Shown: positions 13,040 to 25,216, counted from the stretch's first letter. The stretch is 64,000 nucleotides of DNA from Bolinopsis microptera (GCF_026151205.1 NC_087083.1:9855460-9919459); one strand, 5' to 3'. A program made the numbers and translations. Notes: generated from the sequence alone by a model not told the origin.

Positions 13040-13489
13040 CTTCCTTGTAACCAAAACAGAGATGTTAAACTGAACTCCTTACACTACCCTGCTGTACTAA
13101 ATGTCGTACACTAATATATATACCCTAACATACTACGCTAAAATACTGCTCCCCAAAACTCTCTGCTCTAAACAATTCCTAAACTATCCTCATTGTAACC
13201 AAAACAGAGGTGTTAAAATGGACCCTCTGATAATCAAATTCAAAACAGAGATGTTAAAATGAACTCTCTGCTCTACCCTGCTGTACTAAAGTACTAAATG
13301 TCGTACACTAATATATATACCCTAACATACTACGCTAAAATACTGCTCCCCAAAACTCTCTGCTCTAAAAAATTCCTAAACTATCCTCATTGGGACCAAA
13401 ACAGAGGTGTTAAAATGAACCCTCTGATAATCAAAACAGAGATGTTAAAATGAACTCTCTGCTCTACCCTACTGTACCAAAGAAGCATA
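13040..13489 (+). repeat. About 190-bp tandem repeat forming the lectin 2 upstream region
   Basis: Words such as CTACCCTGCTGTACTAAA, GTCGTACACTAATATATATACC and CAAAACAGAG recur at a spacing of about 190 bp, with two full copies and one partial. The last partial copy supplies the bases immediately before the lectin 2 ATG. Each full copy holds a TATATATA stretch, so the array may present repeated promoter elements. Confidence 0.75.
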
Positions 13490-14697
13490 ATGAAGTGTTT
13501 TCTGTTATTTTGCCTGGTTGGCACCTCGCTGGCTCTTAACAAAGCCCAGTTGCGCGGATTGAAGAAACTGCTGAAGAATCTGGACTCTGGAGTGTTCCCC
13601 ACGTGTCAACTGGTCTTGTTCAGTGAAATGGTCGACTATGATACTGCTGAGAAGAACTGTCAGGTCTGTCCAATATTTTACTGTCCAATATTTTATCTCA
13701 ATTTTAAATGAATTGCTGTAGTCGTAGAGTGAAGATAAAGTTAATATAATTATATACAATTGAGGCGATGTTTAAAAATTGGAATTCCTGAACAGTGTAA
13801 ACAGAAACTTACAAAATGAATTGCTGTCGGAATCGATCAGCTAAAAGTTAATTTCAAAGTTTGATCTCCACCTCAACCTGCAGAATTTTAACATTGGTAT
13901 GGGAGACGCACAAAAGGGCCACCTGGCGACAGTAAACGATGATGGAAAAAATTCCGACTTAAAACTCCTCCTGAAATTGGCTTACCCTTACAAGGGGAAG
14001 TCACAAAAATGGGCTGCTGACCAATGGGTTTGGGCTGGACTCAGGAAGACAAAGAACAACGACGGAAGAAAAAAGAGCAAGAAATACAACCCAAAGGACT
14101 GGTCCTGGGCTGCTGACGGATCAAGCCCCCAGGAATTTCACAAATGGATGAAGCGCCAACCAGATCAGAGAGCCAACAAGAAAAACGGAGTGAAGTATCT
14201 CCAGAACCAAATGAGGATCAACCACAAAGGACACTGGGACGATACCTTCAAGTACCCATCCCTACGCTTGTGATTACCAAGGTAAGTACATCATCTCCGC
14301 GAGTTTCAAGACTTGGAGCCAGAGTAAAGCTGAGTGCGAGGCTGCAGGATTGGAGCTAGCTCAAGTGAGATCTAATGCTGAGGTTCAAGAGATTATTAAA
14401 TCTGCGGATTACTTCCTCGGGAGTAAAGCTGACAGTGTGAAAGTGTGGGATAAGGAGAACTGGATCTGGCTGGGTGGAACTGATGAAGAGGAGGAGGGTG
14501 TGTGGAAGTGGGTGGATGGAAGTCCTATTGAGTACTACAAGAACATGAACTGGAGGAACCCTAACCCTGATAACGCTGAGTATATCAAGAACCAGGCTCA
14601 ACACTATCTGGCTATCTCCAGGGATGGTCAGTTTGATGATTCGTTTGATCATAGGAGTAGACACAGAGCTTTTGCATGCCAGTGTCCTGGTACTTAG
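13490..14697 (+). pseudogene. Twin C-type lectin domain protein 2, frameshifted
   Basis: Same structure as lectin 1: exons 13490-13663 and 13884-14697, signal peptide, a first CTLD with QPD, and a second ending CQCPGT. Protein identity with lectin 1 is high throughout. At about 14255, six bases of lectin 1 (AAGAAA) are replaced by a single C. The net change of -5 ends the first frame at TGA 17 bases later. The rest of the second CTLD is intact in another frame up to the normal stop. No intron can explain the change. It is either a young pseudogene, a gene truncated to one CTLD, or an assembly error. The otherwise clean reading frame favours a recent event. Confidence 0.8.
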
Positions 14698-14699
14698 GT

Positions 14700-14802
14700 T
14701 GGTGACGTCACGTGATGTGACACGTGATGTGACACGTGATGTGACACGTGGTGTGACACGTGATGTGACACGTGATGTGACACGTGATGTGACACGTGGT
14801 GT
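14700..14802. repeat. 12-bp CACGTG array after lectin 2
   Basis: About eight copies of GTGACACGTGAT or the GTG variant follow the stop codon directly. Every unit holds the CACGTG palindrome, the classical E-box bound by bHLH factors such as USF, MITF and Myc/Max. Confidence 0.9.
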
Positions 14803-15394
14803 CCTACTTACGACTTTGATGGCCCTCTGAAGAAAGACTCAAAATTCTAGAAGAAAGTTTAGACTTAGAGTACTCGATGATATTTTCAAAAAAGACTTTT
14901 TCCAGTATGTTTGAACTTTGGAGTAAATGAATTTTTCGTGGATAGAATTTTTTTGTATGTTGTATAGTCAAAGATATATAAAAAACGTTATTTATTATTT
15001 GTTTGTTATAAATGAAAATAATATTCATTCTTCCGAGAAGAAGAAACCAAATCAATTATAACTATTTTAATCATTTCTACACACACAAATCAGTATACGA
15101 CCATAAAAATCGCTTAAATAACGGCTGAAGTCGCTATACTAATCGCTATACTAATAATCCCAAAACATGTGTGGGTGTGCGTCCGTGTAATTTGCGAACG
15201 GCTTAATCAAGAAAACGGTTAGAGTAATTGGCTTGATTTCTTCGGTATATTTTCGGCATAACTCTGACGAAGCCCAACAGCTAAAGTTTTAAATCGGTCG
15301 GTGGTAAGTGGTTTTATTAATGGTTTTGTACCACAAAAACTTAGGGCGGCTTCAGCGTCTGAACAGAGATATTTTTTCCGAATCTGTCTAGACT

Positions 15395-15850
15395 CTATAC
15401 AGTATCCAGCATGAGTTGTTTATCTCCTTGCTGTCGTCAAGCCTCGTGTCCCTCCGAAAGATGTCAATATATGTGAGATGTGAGGTATGGTCTTCCCCTT
15501 CGACGATGTCCTTGAAGGGGTTCCCAGAAGAGAAGTTGATGACTCAGAAGTTCTTTATGTCTGGCTAGATGACCTGCGAGTCTCATCCTCCGTTCAGCTA
15601 TCTTATCAGATGATCTGATGAGGTGTCCATATGGCATATACCTTGGCGTTGTTAGTCTGCCGCTCTGACCAGTCTATGTTAAGTGCCATCCTCAGCATTC
15701 TCGTATAACATCCATCAATACGCTTTAAGAGGGTCTGGATGACAGCCCATGTTTCAGAGCCATACAGAAGGATGGACTCAACTGTAGCCAGGAACAGTCT
15801 TACCTTGAGATCTCTACGCATATCCGACTTCCATACTAGCTTCATCTCAC
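15395..15850 (-). pseudogene. LINE reverse-transcriptase C-terminal fragment
   Basis: The minus-strand translation shows the LINE post-RT signature LLYGSETW followed by R-x-D-G-C-Y-T-R-M-L-R, then in broken frame RRMRLAGH and RRRGRP. There is no RT core or endonuclease, so this is a 5'-truncated, decayed copy. It resembles the fragment at 36327-37278. Confidence 0.75.
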
Positions 15851-16958
15851 TATCGCTATGTTCGTAGAAATATTTCCTTTACCCTCATGAGCTTTTGTCC
15901 ATATTGTGTATGTAAGGTATGTTATAAAGTTATAATATAGATTAATTGTCTTAACAATTGATCAATGTTCTCATTGTTCCAAATCTCACTTAATAAATTT
16001 GTCGCGGAGAATGGGAAAAATTGCGATTCCGCACTTACCGCACTTAGCCACTTACTCACTAAGTTGCAGAATGTAACGGCTATTAACAAGATGGTGATGG
16101 GATGATTATTTCGAGCATTATCTACGGCCATATATGCGTGCAAGTGTGCAAGGGACAAGGAAATGAAAAGATGAGCGGACGACGACTTGATTTAGAACGA
16201 CGAACCTCAGAATGACGAGGACTGGAAATTGAAATTGAGAATCAAAAGTTTTTTTTACGGACATTTTTTTGATAATTTTTCCCCGGATGAGATGTCAGAA
16301 CATTTTGTTTTAGAAACTTTAGAGGTTGCATAAATTAGTAAACTGTTTGAATATCACGTTTAATAAACAGTGACTACTGTTTTTACAATATAAACAATTT
16401 CAATTTGTTTAGGCTTAGCTGGTATTATTATGATAATAGTTGACATTGAATTATATTGATTATTAATTTGTCATAATTTTTTGTATAACAGCTCAGCTCA
16501 CTTTACCATTTAGCGAGAACAACAAATTGATAAAACCATCCAGATTCATATTGGAAATCAACAAACTGAGGGTAATTAAAATCATGGAATGGGCAAATTG
16601 GATTTACATGGGTAACACATTGCGGAAACAGTGCCTAAGTGATGCTAAGTACACCATGCACGTTACCGGATAGTTCTAGATGATCCAGTCTATTAGTTCC
16701 ACATCTTGCCACATGGAATCCTGATTGGGAGGTGTAACTGTTTTGTTTCCTGCAGGGATGGAAACTTGCACTAGTACTGTGCTAAATGTAAAGATAAAAG
16801 CATTTTCAGCTCACGTTGTCAACTGGAAAAGTCACGTGATCAAGAACGTATCACGTGATCACCACACCCGTCCATTAGCCCTGCCATTGTCCGTCAATTA
16901 ACAAATATCTGATTTAGAAAACATGTCCTTAAGGACACCTTGTGGTCCTCTGAGAGGG
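15851..16958. other. Intergenic region upstream of the secreted-protein gene
   Basis: No gene seen. Two TCACGTGAT motifs lie at about 16833 and 16850, roughly 110-125 bp upstream of the TATA box at 16959. Confidence 0.6.
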
Positions 16959-16966
16959 TATTTAAG
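16959..16966 (+). promoter_or_regulatory. TATA box of the 17003 gene
   Basis: TATTTAAG lies 37 bp before the chosen ATG, with two CACGTG motifs upstream. This spacing leaves a 5' UTR of only about 15 nt, or an ATG downstream of 17003 is used. Confidence 0.5.
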
Positions 16967-17002
16967 GGGTGCCCTCCGTTCCAGACCTTGCAGTGGTCTG
17001 AG

Positions 17003-19122
17003 ATGCATCAGTGGTTCGGCGGACAAGTATTCCAGCAACCGCCTTCAGCAAACAACCCTGGTGAGTACTGATCACTATAGAAACCACTATAGCAACCACT
17101 ATAGCAACCACTACAGCAACCACTATAGCAACCACTATAGCAACTACTATAGCAACCACTATAGCAATTACTATAGCAACCACTACAGCAACCACTATAG
17201 CAACTACTGTAGCAACCACTATAGCAACCACTATAGCAACGACTGTAGCAACCACTACAGCAACCACTATAGCAACTACTGTAGCAACTACTATAGCAAA
17301 CACTACAGCAACCACTATAGCAATTACTGTAGCAACCACTATAGCAACCACTATAGCAACCACATTGTCTCCTGAAATTCAGCTGTAACTGAGAATAATA
17401 ATGAAGGTTAAAAATTAATTAGTTTGATAATTAATAATTTGAACCCTCTGTTCAGCCTGGATCAGTGTGGTGCTACTGACCATTTTGTCGTGTGGTTCAC
17501 GGAGTACTCCTCTCAATATCAACACTAGTGTCACTGCTACTCCTCCCTACTGCACCCCCTTACCTAAACCCGTCAGGTAATTAATTTATTAGTTAATTAG
17601 TTAATTAGTTAACACTAGTATCACTGCTACTCCTCCCTACTGCACCCCCTTACCTAAACCCGTCAGGTAATTAATTTATTAGTTAATTAGTTAATTAGTT
17701 AACACTAGTATCACTGCTACTCCTCCCTACTGCACCCCCTTACCTAAACCCGTCAGGTAATTAATTTATTAGGTAATTAGTTAATTAGTTAATTAGTTAA
17801 CACTAGTATCACTGCTACTCCTCCCTACTGCACCCCCTTACCTAAACCCGTCAGGTAATTAATTAACTTTTGATTTATAAATCAAAAGTATATAAATCCA
17901 AAGGGAAAAAAAATCTTTTACATTTCACTTTCAATCGTTGTTCTTCTGAATTTCTTTCGAGGGTCTTTTAACTCTTCTTTTGAGGGTCTTGTCCGTCTTT
18001 TGAAGTTACCCCTGAAGGAAAATTAATGGAATTGATCCCTTCGTACTTAATAGTTTCCCTAATAACCTAATTTCTCTTCAGCTATTCATTGAAACAGTGT
18101 TGGGACACACTGAACGATATGATGGTTTCAGTCCTGCAATCAAGCGGAGGTACCGTGATCAAGAATTGTCATGCTGGATTACTCTCCCAGGTAAGTAATG
18201 CAGAAAAAAACTAAAAGTTTAACATTTATTTTCCACATAATATTATATTTTACCGGGGTAAGCCCAGGGCTCCAATGCTTAATTTTATAGTGGCCATTTT
18301 GAGCAGGAAAAATGTTTTAAACCACAACAACAAAAAACTAATATAAGATTATTTAATTATGACAAATGTTTTGCTTCCAGGATTTGAAGAGTTTAGGACG
18401 GACGCTGGTTGAATCGTTCAAACCTATTCGGTGTCTCCAATTCTTCCCCTACACCTCCTTCACTGATCCTTACTTCATTAACCAGATTCAGATCCATATC
18501 GTGGATATCGTAAGTTATTTTATGTGGTAGAAATGTTTTTTTTAATTTAATTTTTAAAAGAAACTGGCGATATAGTGTTATCACAGTGGAGCACAGTGCT
18601 GTGGCTGATATATCGTCATGATGAATATTCTATAACCAAATCTTAGTGTTGTAATCCCAAACTTATTTTTTTTCATTTATTATTCATTTATTATTAACCA
18701 ATAATATTCGACTTCAGTTGCAAACCCCAGTAGTGTGTTTAACAAACTACGACCTCGATCTCTCTTGTAGGAACTGGATGAGTCTCAATCCTGAAGCAAA
18801 GGTTTGCTTATGATTGATAATTAATGAAAATAAAAATAAAAATATTGATTATTTGTCTGTTTCTTAGATTTGAATGACTGAGATGCAGTTTATATTAGGG
18901 ATTTGGAAATGAAATCTGACTTTGAATAAAAGCACATCGTCCAGATAATATTGCAACTTAGCGAAATTTACGCATTCAATCTTTCGAATCAATCGCCACT
19001 TTAACTTTCAGAATCTAACAAAGCAGCAAGTGAGAGAGATAGCATTAGAGCACATGGTTCAGTTAATGGAGGCAGTGGAGAACATGTTCATGAAATGTGC
19101 TCGTACACCTCATGTCACGTGA
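17003..19122 (+). CDS. Secreted cysteine-containing protein, family not recognised, 6 exons, 203 aa
   Basis: Exons: 17003-17060, 17456-17576, 18082-18190, 18381-18509, 18718-18801, 19012-19122. All are GT-AG, phases 1, 2, 0, 0, 0 agree, and the stop is TGA. Exon 2 opens with the hydrophobic WISVVLLTILSCGS (residues 21-34), which reads as a signal sequence after a polar 20-aa leader. Seven cysteines follow (52, 66, 89, 114, 146, 156, 196), with an N-T-S glycosylation site near 42 and a probably helical, Met/Glu-rich C-terminal exon. I do not recognise a domain. Six small exons, an N-terminal signal and spaced cysteines suggest a secreted ligand or small extracellular protein, which is only inference. 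The frame starting at 16923 dead-ends at the next exon, which is why the ATG at 17003 was chosen. Confidence 0.72.
17070..17366. repeat. 12-bp minisatellite in intron 1 of the secreted gene
   Basis: About 25 copies of ACTATAGCAACC with point variants start about 10-20 bp after the splice donor. No stop occurs in one frame on each strand, giving spurious ORFs. Confidence 0.95.
17521..17868 (+). repeat. Tandem copies of exon 2 end plus splice donor
   Basis: Four copies of a 90-98 bp unit. The first is the real 3' end of exon 2 (17521-17576) with its donor and the first intron bases. The next three, starting at 17611, 17701 and 17799, repeat about 56 bp of exon and the donor CCCGTCAG|GTAATTAATT almost perfectly. 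The copies share one difference from the exon (GTATCACTG for GTGTCACTG). Between copies the sequence is TTAATTAG-rich and full of stops. Confidence 0.95.
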
Positions 19123-21960
19123 TTAACAACATATCACGTGATTAACAACATGTCATGTGATTAAGGGTTTAGGGGGAGTGTGTATCGTGATGTTGCAAAC
19201 CCAACTGGTGTTGCCATAGCAACCCCAACTGGTGTAGGTGATGTCATGGTAACCCCTACTGGAGTTGTCATGACAGCACCAGTTGGTATTCATGCTCTGC
19301 ACAGGCCTCGGAGGGACACCGCTTGATCCAGTATTTCATGAGTCATGGTGAGACCTGATCAGAAATACCAAGGTATTTTGAGGACTCAGACAAAGATTTT
19401 CTAAAAGGATTTTTACCGGCTGGTCCGGATTTGTTTTTGCGGTACGATTAAGACCAAAATGATAATATTAGAATGATTTATTGAGTTTTGGTCTTGAAAC
19501 CGCAGAAAGTCCATAGTTATGATATGGTATGCTTTGATGTCACATAGTTTTGCAGTTCGGCCAACAGTTTTGAACAATCATTTTGTAGCTGTAACTGTTT
19601 CTTTTGTCGAGAGCAGATTCTATTGAATAATAAATTGACTTGCAATGATTAGAAAATATTTATCTCGTTTAATTTTGTTTCATATCAAAAGACCAAATAA
19701 TCACATGATCAATTCAGAATACCAGATATCTGGCTTAAGTATCCGGTTCCGGTCCGGTATAAAAGGTGCTTTTCCGGATATCAACCGGAAAATTAAAAAA
19801 TTTGATTTAGGGAACTCAGGTAACAGTCGCCGTGTCCTGAAAGCAAGTCTCGAGATCTGATGCCAGATAAAGAGGCTACATGCCGGGTTCAGGGCATAGG
19901 ATTGGGATTACAAAGTCCAATAGCATAAGTATATATAACGCAATTCGGTGCTTTACATATGACCATCGACAGATTGCTGTTGTTTTATTAGAATTTAAGC
20001 TTATATCTAGATATCTAAGTGCTGATTTGGAAGTCTCTTTTACAAGAACCCGGGCCCATGCAGCGACTGGTGCATTGTCACACGTTGATGAGATGCAGTA
20101 TTTGTCCGAGCATGCTGAATCACGTACATTATATTATTATATATCCTACAATTGAAACCAACTTGAAGTTGAATGTAGAGAGAACACGTGTTAAAAATAG
20201 GTCACGTGATAGTCGAGTATAGGGTGATAAATCATCATCCGTATTTGTCCTGGAAGAGATGCTATTTTCTGAATATTCGTAATATAACTATAAAAATCAA
20301 TACGTACAATAAAATCGTAATATTATAAAAGAGTAAAAAACACGATCAATATTCATCCACAGATATATCATCGGAGTTTTACTAATAAGGACTGAACTCG
20401 AGTTCAGCTCTGTGACGATTGCTTTTTGAAATCTACTCTTCATTCGTCACCTTCCTACCAAATATTTAACATATTGCTTTAAAAATGGAGAAATTTCAAA
20501 AAGACCATTCCGTGGAAAAAGGCTTTAATTTCTGATAAGACCCTTTTAACATAATTAACTAGAGATTATGTTTTTATTGTATTATATTTTTAATAGTGGG
20601 AATGAAGTAACGGGATGAAGTTCGGAATCCTAATTCTCGGGAAAAGCACTTTGAAATTATTTGGGACTGTAATAAATTTACGCATACACGCTGACCTTCA
20701 AGCACCCATGATAACTTTGGCCAGGATCAATATTTTTTGATGAGCTAAAGATAATCGAGTAGATCTTACTCCCCTTTTTCAGAAAACATCAATATCATGA
20801 AATTAATTTTCACGATTGACCAAATTGGGACACAAAACACTGACGTCACAAAAATTATTTTCGAGATAAGCCCTTTTTATCAAACGCCAACGATACATAC
20901 TAATACTATATATTGCCATTTATAGGGTCCTGCAGTGCACACGTGACATTGCCCTCAGACACTTCCGAATTTTCTTATCTCCTTTATCTCTGCCAGTCGT
21001 GAGCCCTCCGTCGTGAGCCCTCCGTACCAGTTATATTGAGCTCTCGTCAGTCGTCACTCTATCATAAAAAGACTAACAATTTCCTGCAGAGTGAGCATGA
21101 CTTGATCTTGACTGGTTGGCACCTCCGTCATTATGGTTTGACCGTCGTGTTTTGGTTTAGCCGAAATAAATGTTACTAATGTTTTACATCAATTTTTCTC
21201 ACTCCAGCATTAGTCTGTTAGACTTAAAGTGGTATAAGTGTTCAGTTTCGTTAATATTTTCATAACCTTCATAAATTATGTTGCCCTCATTGTAGATATT
21301 TCATGCCATGGCACGCTAACATTTCTTTTTATACGACTCTGGTAGGCTATTATTGTACAGTGGAAGGGTTCCTAACATTTATAGTGTAACTTATGATCAC
21401 TAATATATATCACTATCATGTGAGTTATCATTCAATTTATGGTTAAATCTTTAAAGTTTGAACCTCCGTGGAATTTTACGCATTAATGCTTTAGTGAAAT
21501 TGTTCCGTAATGCCACAGATCCATACATTTCAAATTATTCCTAATATTTTTCTTGAGTTACCCGAATCAGTGTGTTCCATTTGGTTATAATCACGTGACC
21601 CAATCGAAATTAAACCGAGCAATCAATAATTGCACGACAACAGTTTTAAAACGCAGCGTCTAACATGGTGGCTGTGCACATGCACTTCTGCAACTAAAGA
21701 ACCAATCCTCCTTACATGATAATGACACAATCTTTGTAATTGTTAATAAGTATCAGCTTATAAATACCATAAATCACATTTGCTCATCTCAAGCTGCCAT
21801 ATAACGCTATATATCGGATACACACTCAAATCAAAGTGCTTGAAAATTATTCTTATTATCAGCTACAATCAGGCAATTTACAATAAATATAAAGAGGTCT
21901 GAGGGGGGGTGTGAGTAACCAGTGACTACCGGATAACACATACTCACGCTTCTTCGTCTC
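19123..21960. other. Intergenic region, secreted gene to UGT
   Basis: No gene supported. Right after the stop codon two more TCACGTGATTAACAACAT units occur, then an imperfect AACCCCAACTGG / CACCAGTTGG repeat set (19198-19290). Scattered CACGTG motifs lie at about 20188, 20204, 20940 and 21592. A CCGGATAT-rich word near 19770 recurs around 45280 and 63455, suggesting a dispersed repeat. Confidence 0.6.
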
Positions 21961-22000
21961 TGACGTCAATCGGTAATAGAAAAAGAGCTGGAGTATAAAA
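21961..22000 (+). promoter_or_regulatory. CRE plus TATA box of the UGT gene
   Basis: A consensus cAMP response element TGACGTCA (21961-21968) is followed 25 bp later by TATAAAA (21994-22000). Initiation would be expected near 22025, leaving a 5' UTR of about 250 nt before the ATG at 22272. Confidence 0.65.
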
Positions 22001-22271
22001 CAAGTTGAATTTGTTATAAGATAAAACGGTATTCAAACTTTAAAGTATTCAACACAGGATTCATTGCTATTGTCTTGATGCACAGTTTTTAAAGTTTTTA
22101 GTAGTTATAATAATAGAGATTTTTACTATTCTTCCAGCAGCAAGATATCTCTGACAAAGATTTACGTCAGAGCCTCGAGATTAAAATCTTTTGCACGCCA
22201 TATATCCAGCCTCAGTTACCATTGCTATCCATATTCCATATCACGGATATCCCTCTCTATCTCGTCGAGCA

Positions 22272-24592
22272 ATGCTTACAAAGTTACTGAAAACATTAGC
22301 CATCTTATCGGTCGTGGTGACTGGAAGTTGGCAAAACACAACAAACATTAGTCGTTCTCCGCCAGACATGAGTCCTACCCCGCCACAAGATCCCGCCAAA
22401 ATAAGTCCTTCTCCGCCACAAGATCCCGCCAAAATAAGTCCTTCTCCGCCACAAGATCCCACCCAAATCCTCTTGGTCAACCCTGTACGTGGCAGCCACT
22501 TCTTCTTCATGCTTGATATCGGCAAAGTGCTAGCTAATGCAGGCTACAACGTGACTCTCATAACCCTGGATCCAGACAGCAGAGCAGCCCTACCCTCCTC
22601 TGATCCCCTGTTCCGAGTCATCACTCCTTCAGAGTCAAGCTTCATGTATAATGTGGAGTTTCATAACCGGTCGGAGGAGTGTGTGAAGCAGCTAGCGGAG
22701 GACTATTCGGCGGAGGAGGGTATGTCGATGTCAGTAAGGGTACCCGCGTGTAGGGATACCGTGTTGGATATGTATGGGAAGTCACTGGAATTCTTCCATG
22801 GTACTCAGTGGAAGAGGCTGAGGGAGGAGAACGATTTCAAACTTATTGTTGCCGAGGAAAGGACAGTCTGGGCTGCATCTCTTGCTTATTGGGGGAGTGG
22901 GATACCAGTTGCTATGGTGAACCCCGAACACTCTTACATCCTGCCCAAAGTCAAGCATCAGCTTCCCCTGCTCTTCAACAACGAGCCTGGAATGCTAAAC
23001 ATTCATTTTCATGAAAACAAGGGTCTCTTTTTGAAGTTACAGAGCTTGGTGAGCGCCATGCAGATGATCCCTTTCGCTATGCAACTGAATGAGATCTTCA
23101 AGCCGTTCCTTGATGAAAGGAATCTGACCTCCCTTAACGATGTTACTAAGACTATAGATTTGTTCCTTGTTAACGATTACCCTTCATTCTCGTTCCCGTA
23201 CAAGCTTCCCCCCACTGTGGTCAAGATAGGAACTTTGGGGTACTCCTCCTCTACAGCCCTACCAAGCTACCTCACTGAATTCCTTACTAAAGACTCTAAA
23301 GAAACCATTTATTTATCATTTGGAAGCTATGTTGCTTCTGATCTGGACTGGTTGGAAAGGTATAGCTTGTTTATGGAGGCAGCTAAAGTGCTCGACATGA
23401 AGATCATCATCTCCCTGGGATCTGAGGAGCAGTCCTTCTCTAAAATATTTCGCTCAGGTAGGTTCAACGGTTTATAACGCGATCCAATTATTTTTTTTCG
23501 CCAATGATAGCATTCATTATCTTGAATAAAAATGATACCATTCAGGGATATCAATTGAATTTTATGGTTTCACTAGTATCATGTTGTGTAGACGATTTTT
23601 ACTGCACACAACGTCTTATGATGTAATTTGCGTTATCAGCATTTTATCAACTAAATTATTACTTAACCATTACTTAAATGAAGCTTAACTATTACATTAT
23701 ATAACATGTGGCTTCCCCTGCAGATGAGCAGAAATCTTACTCCGAGGGTATCTTCTCGTCAGATCACGTGTACGTATCAAAGTGGTTACCCCAGAAAGCT
23801 CTCTTGGACAGTGGTCACGTGACTCTATTCGTTTCTCATTGTGGTAGTAACTCTCGGATGGAGGGTATTTACTATCAGGTTCGTTATTTATTTAAGCAAA
23901 ATTTAATTATTTGAGAGCTTGTTGATTTATTAAAAGCGTTAACTTTAACTTTTTCCATTTGTTTAGTGCCGTTTTACTTTCACTGTCACTATAGTGGCCC
24001 TGATCGAGTCCTAATATTCTAAAAACTTGAAATGTCTCTTGTAACATCACAAATCTCAACACAAACTTCTACCCAGGTCCCCATCCTCTGTATACCACTC
24101 TACGCAGAGCAAATAGTAATTGCCAACATCATCAAATACCGAGGATTCGGCAACATCCTCCCTAAAGAGAACCTCACCCCCTCTAACATCCTACAATCTC
24201 TCAACACCACACTCCAACACGGAGCTCAGTTCAGGGCGAAGATGGGACGCGCGGTTAAAGTTCTGGAACTTTCCCCGATTACCATAGAAGAGAACTTAGT
24301 GTACCACGTGAAGTTGCTGCTTGAGTTGGGGGAGCTGCCGTATTTGGAAAATGATGTACTGGAGGGGAAGAGTGTGGTTGATGCGAATAATTTGGATGTT
24401 TTGGGACTTGTGGTGCTGGTGGCTGCTGTGGTTTTGTGGATTGTGGTGGGAGTGATGTACTGGGTTGTGAAAAAGCTGGTGGTCTTTATTTCGATGTACT
24501 GCTCAATACAGAAAACCATTAGAAAACTATATGAAAGAGTTTTAAACTTTTTCTCGTTGAATAATTCAAAAATGTATCAAAGAACTTTGTAG
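22272..24592 (+). CDS. UDP-glucuronosyltransferase family (GT1), 3 exons, 618 aa
   Basis: Exons 22272-23457, 23724-23878 and 24077-24592 join in phases 1 and 0. ATG 22272 is chosen because it opens a signal peptide (LLKTLAILSVVVTG). The upstream open frame begins only with TTG. A proline-rich 14-aa repeat (SPPQDPAKI-type, about three copies) lies between the signal and the catalytic fold. Then come the N-terminal GSHFFFM with the likely catalytic His, and the UDPGT signature spanning the exon 2/3 junction: KWLPQKALL, FVSHCGSNS, PLYAEQ. A transmembrane helix (VLGLVVLVAAVVLWIVVGV) follows and then a basic tail longer than usual and without a terminal KKxx. Members transfer UDP-activated sugars to lipophilic acceptors in the ER lumen. 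Substrate unknown. Confidence 0.93.
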
Positions 24593-25216
24593 CATTATTT
24601 ACCCAAATCACCCCTGCAGATTGACCCCTGCAAATTTCAGATTTTACCCGGCCCATCAGATTTGACAATATATTTTATAATATATTATTTGTAAGTTTAA
24701 CGAATGAACAGCAGTATGCTATTTTATCTACGTAATTTACCAATCATTACCATGGTAAATATTTAATTGCATGTTATCAATTTCTTCAACTAACGTCACC
24801 TTCACGTGTTGTTCTAAATCTATTGTTAAATTTGTTAAATTTGTTAAATCTATTATTTGTCTGACCATGCAGATTTATTTTGTGCTCCATTTACTGTTTT
24901 GAATGACGTCAATGAAGAAATTGATAGCAAGCATTTAAATCCGCAGATATTTTAAAGTTTATTATAGAATTGTTAACGTTTTCTAGGTAGAGAAGGATTT
25001 TACAGAATTTAATTCAAAGTGAGCAGTGAGAGTTGATGTTTGATTATAAATTTATTTTCTTTACTTAACTAAATTATAGGTAATTGTGAGGAGTATATTT
25101 ATTTTCTAGTACAAGCAGATGTAATAAGATGACGCAAAATATTTTATTCTAACCCGGCATTTCAGTCGATTACCCGAAATAAAATAAACAATAATTACAA
25201 AACTTCCTGCCTCTGA
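24593..25216. other. Intergenic, nothing supported
   Basis: AT-rich sequence with no long frame, splice-compatible exon or recognised repeat, apart from three short TGTTAAATTTGTTAAAT-like words at about 24828-24850. Confidence 0.6.

Noticed and set aside
16923-17375. 150-codon ORF starting MSLRTPCG and continuing into HYSN repeats
   Set aside because: It starts upstream of the predicted transcription start and runs into the intron 1 satellite. Spliced to exon 2 it hits a stop after seven codons, whereas the ATG at 17003 continues.
22191-22271. 27-codon N-terminal extension of the UGT
   Set aside because: It begins with TTG, not ATG. The ATG at 22272 directly opens a signal peptide.
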